A stretch of 25,594 nucleotides of DNA from contig DQVW01000003.1 of NCBI GenBank assembly GCA_015661555.1, forward strand, positions 1 through 25,594. The letters are read 5' to 3'. The position numbers were made by a program, and so were the translations under genes. This stretch comes from Methanothermococcus okinawensis. GTDB taxonomy: Archaea > AGJL01 > Methanococci > Methanococcales > Methanococcaceae. The stretch's first letter is position 1. Every line of letters begins with the position of its first letter. Positions 23,317-25,594 of this stretch are shown piece after piece. The notes below the pieces were generated by a model, which worked only from the letters and a program-made list of their open reading frames with translations, was not told the origin of the DNA and did no database searches.

Positions 23317-24420
23317 TTATAAAAACCTTGTTAATCTGATAGCATTAAATCTACACATCTCATGGCAACAGTAGCAGTTTATACACTTCCTCCTGTCTAT
23401 CTCCAAGTTATTCAGAGAGATAGCCCCTACAGGACATATCTTCTCACATACACCACATCTTCTACATCTCCTCCTATCTATCCTAGGTTTCTCTATCATG
23501 GTAGAGAATATCAACTTCAGGATAAATGGAGGGAGTATAGATGTGAGATAGAAGGTAAGTGGTTTTCTAAACCTTATCCTGGGAACATCCTTTAAATCTC
23601 TTCTTTTAACATCCTCTCCAACCTCTAAAATGTCCAAATCATCTTTCCAGTTGTATCTCTTACCAATTAAGATCCTGTTGGTTAGAACATCTGTAGGGTT
23701 GTATCCTATGTAGTAGGTTGCAAGGATATCCAATGCCAGGGCATCCCTGGAGGCTATTACCACCTTGGAGTTCACAGGTCTTCCATTACTTGGGCCGTTA
23801 CCCTCCATTCCCCAGATACCATCCATTACAGAGACTATCTCTCTCCCCTTTACTAGAAATCTGTATAGCTCCACTAGAAGTTGTGCGAAATCCTGCTCCC
23901 TGGGAAAGTGCTTATGAAGTTTTGGTTTCAATCCTCCAGGTATACAGCCGTATAGATTTTTAACAGCTCCAGTGTATCTAGTGAGAACATGGGTTTTCAA
24001 CTTTGGCAGGTTTACTATCAGATCACTGTCCATTACAGTCTTTGAAATTACCAGGGAGGTGTTTAACAACTTTACCTTTACACTCCTGTCCCTCTCAAAG
24101 GGTAAGAAAGAGATATGGTATTTCTCACAGATATCCTTTATCCTGGAAACCTCATAGGCCCTCTCGGTGGAGAAACCTGAGGACTCTCCCACCACGATCC
24201 TATCCCTCTCTATACCCCTCACCTCTATTAGATACCTTAGGATCCAGTCTAGAAAGGCCGGATGTGTAGTTACATGTCTATCAGGTGGATAGGGTCCCAA
24301 TATATTAGGCTTTATAAGTATCCTGTTATACTTTTCTAGGTTGTCAAAGGTTAGATCTAGTAGGTTGTTCCTCCTTTCAAGGAGGTTGTAGTCCTCAACA
24401 ATACTGTAGTATACCTTCAT
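23317..24420 (-). CDS. DUF362-domain protein with C-terminal 2[4Fe-4S] ferredoxin domain
   Basis: A 367-residue protein. The DUF362 part (about 1-300) has ILIKPNILG, VVGESSG, VNLPKLKTH and GAVKNLYGCIPG. The last about 55 residues hold two C-x2-C-x2-C-x3-C clusters (starting CRRCGVCEKICP and CINCYCCHEMC) of a bacterial-type ferredoxin. A hydrophobic segment (FYLTSILPPFILKLIFS) lies between them. The family is widespread in anaerobes, but its reaction is not settled; redox function is inferred. GGTGTA and three bases precede the ATG. It sits upstream of the Ehb-like genes and divergent, by only 22 bases, from the DUF483-like gene. Confidence 0.82.
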   Translation of the reverse strand: MKVYYSIVEDYNLLERRNNLLDLTFDNLEKYNRILIKPNILGPYPPDRHVTTHPAFLDWILRYLIEVRGIERDRIVVGESSGFSTERAYEVSRIKDICEKYHISFLPFERDRSVKVKLLNTSLVISKTVMDSDLIVNLPKLKTHVLTRYTGAVKNLYGCIPGGLKPKLHKHFPREQDFAQLLVELYRFLVKGREIVSVMDGIWGMEGNGPSNGRPVNSKVVIASRDALALDILATYYIGYNPTDVLTNRILIGKRYNWKDDLDILEVGEDVKRRDLKDVPRIRFRKPLTFYLTSILPPFILKLIFSTMIEKPRIDRRRCRRCGVCEKICPVGAISLNNLEIDRRKCINCYCCHEMCRFNAIRLTRFL

Positions 24421-24442
24421 CCTTACACCTAAGGGGATTAGT

Positions 24443-25039
24443 ATGGATGCAGCGAGTACTATGGAGGAGATACTTAATAGAATAATATCTCTAAGAAAAA
24501 ATTCAGATGAGGATTTTAAACATATATCCCATCATATCCAGAAAATGGATGAGGAGGTATTCAACTTTGTAGTATCTAGGCTTAAAAAAGAGATCGAAAT
24601 TGTTAAGAGGTACAAGCCTCCAGTTAGACCTGCTATAGATCCCCTAGTATCCTCCTATCTAGGTGTCTACTCTGGATTGGAGTTTGCAGAGGAGTACGGG
24701 AAGTTGATGGGATATCCTAGGTGCTGCATTGAATCCTTTGAGTCTGTGAGATTTGCCATAGATGAAGAACACCTTAGAGAGGCTGAAAGTTTTAAAGGGG
24801 AGGGAAAATTTGCTGTAGTGATAACCTCAGGTTTTATTCCCTGTAGTTTAAAATGTGGGGAGGCCTGGAGGAGATGCCTCATTGGTGCAGTATCCCAGAG
24901 GGAGTATAAGAGGATAATAGAGTTAGAGAGGGAGTTGTCCAGGGAACTTCCCCACTACCATGGTGGATACAGTGAGTACTACGAGAAGATAGTACTTTCA
25001 TCCTGTTCTGATTATCTATCACCTTTGAAACATCGGTAG
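24443..25039 (+). CDS. DUF483-like conserved protein
   Basis: A 198-residue soluble protein. The block RYKPPVRPAIDPLVSSYLG, and the adjacent-cysteine motif GYPRCCIESF (90-99), are those I recall from DUF483 of methanogens. A second cysteine group lies around FIPCSLKCGEAWRRC, giving a possible metal site. The function is unknown. ATG 24443 has GGGGAT four bases before it. The family normally starts near VVSRLKKEIEIVKRYKP, so the first about 35 residues may be an extension. The start is 22 bases from the divergent DUF362 gene, and its promoter must lie inside that gene. The gene is followed by the repeat array. Confidence 0.7.
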   Translation: MDAASTMEEILNRIISLRKNSDEDFKHISHHIQKMDEEVFNFVVSRLKKEIEIVKRYKPPVRPAIDPLVSSYLGVYSGLEFAEEYGKLMGYPRCCIESFESVRFAIDEEHLREAESFKGEGKFAVVITSGFIPCSLKCGEAWRRCLIGAVSQREYKRIIELERELSRELPHYHGGYSEYYEKIVLSSCSDYLSPLKHR

Positions 25040-25070
25040 TGGATAACCTTCTACCCTTCCATTTTTAGAG

Positions 25071-25141
25071 GGGGTGCGGATTTCGGAAGGTGCTGGGACA
25101 TGAGTCCATAGCGAGATTTTCGCAGGGGTGCGGATCTCGTC
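25071..25141 (+). repeat. 71-bp direct repeat, copy A (array unit 1 plus start of unit 2)
   Basis: Aligns without gaps to 25505-25575, 57 of 71 bases identical by hand count. The pair shares an exact 21-base core (25102-25122), which includes gagtccatagcgagattttc, and the end atctcgtc. Differences cluster in one six-base block and at the G/A changes in gtgcgg versus gtacga. A small GGAC-loop-GTCC hairpin (atga loop) lies at 25097-25108. Confidence 0.9.
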
Positions 25142-25594
25142 CTTATTCTGGGTTTTATCCTGGGGGTAAGAGGGTTGTAGGTACGAATTTTTTCGGGGGT
25201 ACCCGGAAGTTGGATTCCGGGGTTCCGAAAGGGGGGTGTGGATTTCGGCAATAATACTAGTTTTACCTAGGGAGTTATAGTGGTTTAGGTGCGAAATTCG
25301 TCGTGATCATCTGGAAAAACCGGGATATGGAAATCATGAAATGGGACGAATTTCGTACCGGGATATTAGGGAGTTTAATGGGGGATATTAGAGTCTCTGA
25401 TCCGAATTTCGGCACAATGAGGGGTGTTACCCCGGGGTTATGGGCCCTTAAAGTACGAATTTCTTCCAGGGGGTCCAAATTTCGCATTTTTGGCTAGCAG
25501 AAGGGGGGTACGAAATTCGGAACCCCCCGGGACACGAGTCCATAGCGAGATTTTCGAGAGGGTACGAATCTCGTCAAAATAACCGGCTTTACCC
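25074..25594. repeat. Degenerate periodic array, ten motifs about 54 bp apart, no CDS
   Basis: The motif GTRCGRAWTTCG (R = A/G, W = A/T) recurs with starts at 25074, 25128, 25181, 25236, 25289, 25344, 25400, 25453, 25508 and 25562. The spacings are 54, 53, 55, 53, 55, 56, 53, 55 and 54. Five of the copies contain cgaaattcg or cgaatttcg, both of which have the dyad CGAA-N-TTCG. The motif runs to about 12-13 bases and is usually preceded by G tracts; the remaining 41-44 bases vary. Copy 3 has three extra T, copy 4 reads gtgtgg, copy 7 atccg and copy 8 lacks the final CG. The spacers are not wholly unrelated: that of unit 4 matches the spacer of unit 2 at 24 of 41 aligned positions by hand. No gene is credible here. 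The array runs off the window. Confidence 0.8.
25505..25575 (+). repeat. 71-bp direct repeat, copy B (array unit 9 plus start of unit 10)
   Basis: Second copy, offset exactly 434 bases (eight array units) from copy A. The exact 21-base core lies at 25536-25556. The GGAC/GTCC hairpin is kept with loop acga in place of atga. The six-base block reads cccccc where copy A has ggtgct. Unit 10, after it, also resembles unit 2 (ctttaccc for ttttatcc), so the copy likely extends beyond the window. Confidence 0.9.

Noticed and set aside
25051..25497. Open frames of 64-70 codons within the array (both strands)
   Set aside because: They cross several array units in changing frame, have proline- and arginine-rich low-complexity composition, lack binding sites, and resemble no family I know. 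They look like by-products of few stop codons in CG-rich sequence.
25074..25594. CRISPR array
   Set aside because: The recurring motif is only about 12-13 bases and varies in most copies, the intervening units are partly related to each other, and no cas gene is near. Methanococcal CRISPR repeats are about 30 bases and nearly identical.

Overview
The window looks like a stretch of chromosome from a methanogenic archaeon of the order Methanococcales. The evidence is the rare methanogen-type seryl-tRNA synthetase, the methanofuran enzyme MfnD, the methanogenesis marker protein MtxX, two Mrp/Ehb-type membrane hydrogenase subunits, an archaeal RNA polymerase L subunit, an archaeal proteasome beta subunit, the KH/beta-CASP termination factor aCPSF1, AGG-rich arginine usage, and a very regular GGTGAT-type ribosome binding site three bases before many starts. 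GC content, judged by eye on a few lines, is around the low-to-mid 40s percent. That is higher than I would expect for Methanocaldococcus, so I do not name a genus.

Layout. Bases 1-3765 (+): end of a cobalt/nickel ABC ATPase gene, a CooC-type nickel-insertion ATPase, archaetidylserine synthase, quinolinate phosphoribosyltransferase and an orphan methyltransferase, nearly all abutting or overlapping. Bases 3780-11205 (+): acetohydroxyacid synthase large and small subunits behind their own TATA box, SerRS, the rRNA modifier Tsr3, the 47-residue ribosomal protein eL40, UTP-glucose-1-phosphate uridylyltransferase, lumazine synthase, HisE, and an endonuclease III fused to a Uri-type (DUF123) nuclease domain. 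Bases 11202-14045 (-): fumarase alpha subunit, two CBS-domain proteins and a QueD/PTPS-like enzyme. Bases 14115-15278 (+): a CPA2-type cation/proton antiporter. Bases 15280-24420 (-): MfnD, aCPSF1, proteasome beta, RpoL, a DUF2067-like protein, a metallo-beta-lactamase-fold protein, a small putative lipoprotein, cis-prenyltransferase UppS, MtxX, two Mrp/Ehb-like membrane subunits and a DUF362-ferredoxin protein. Bases 24443-25039 (+): a DUF483-like protein.

Nearly all of the window to 25039 is ordinary, densely packed core-genome coding sequence. Several sets make functional sense: metal uptake with metal insertion, the two ilv subunits, Tsr3 with a ribosomal protein, and aCPSF1 with RpoL. 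No tRNA, rRNA, insertion sequence or conventional CRISPR array was found.

The last 555 bases are different. From 25074 to the window edge there is no credible gene. Instead a short motif close to GTRCGRAWTTCG, usually with a CGAA-N-TTCG dyad, recurs ten times at spacings of 54, 53, 55, 53, 55, 56, 53, 55 and 54 bases. The sequence between motifs is mostly divergent, but unit 9 is an 80 % identical ungapped copy of unit 1, and unit 10 resembles unit 2. CG dinucleotides, scarce in the genes, are dense here. I know of no described element that matches. It is the main candidate for something undescribed, and it continues past the end of the window.
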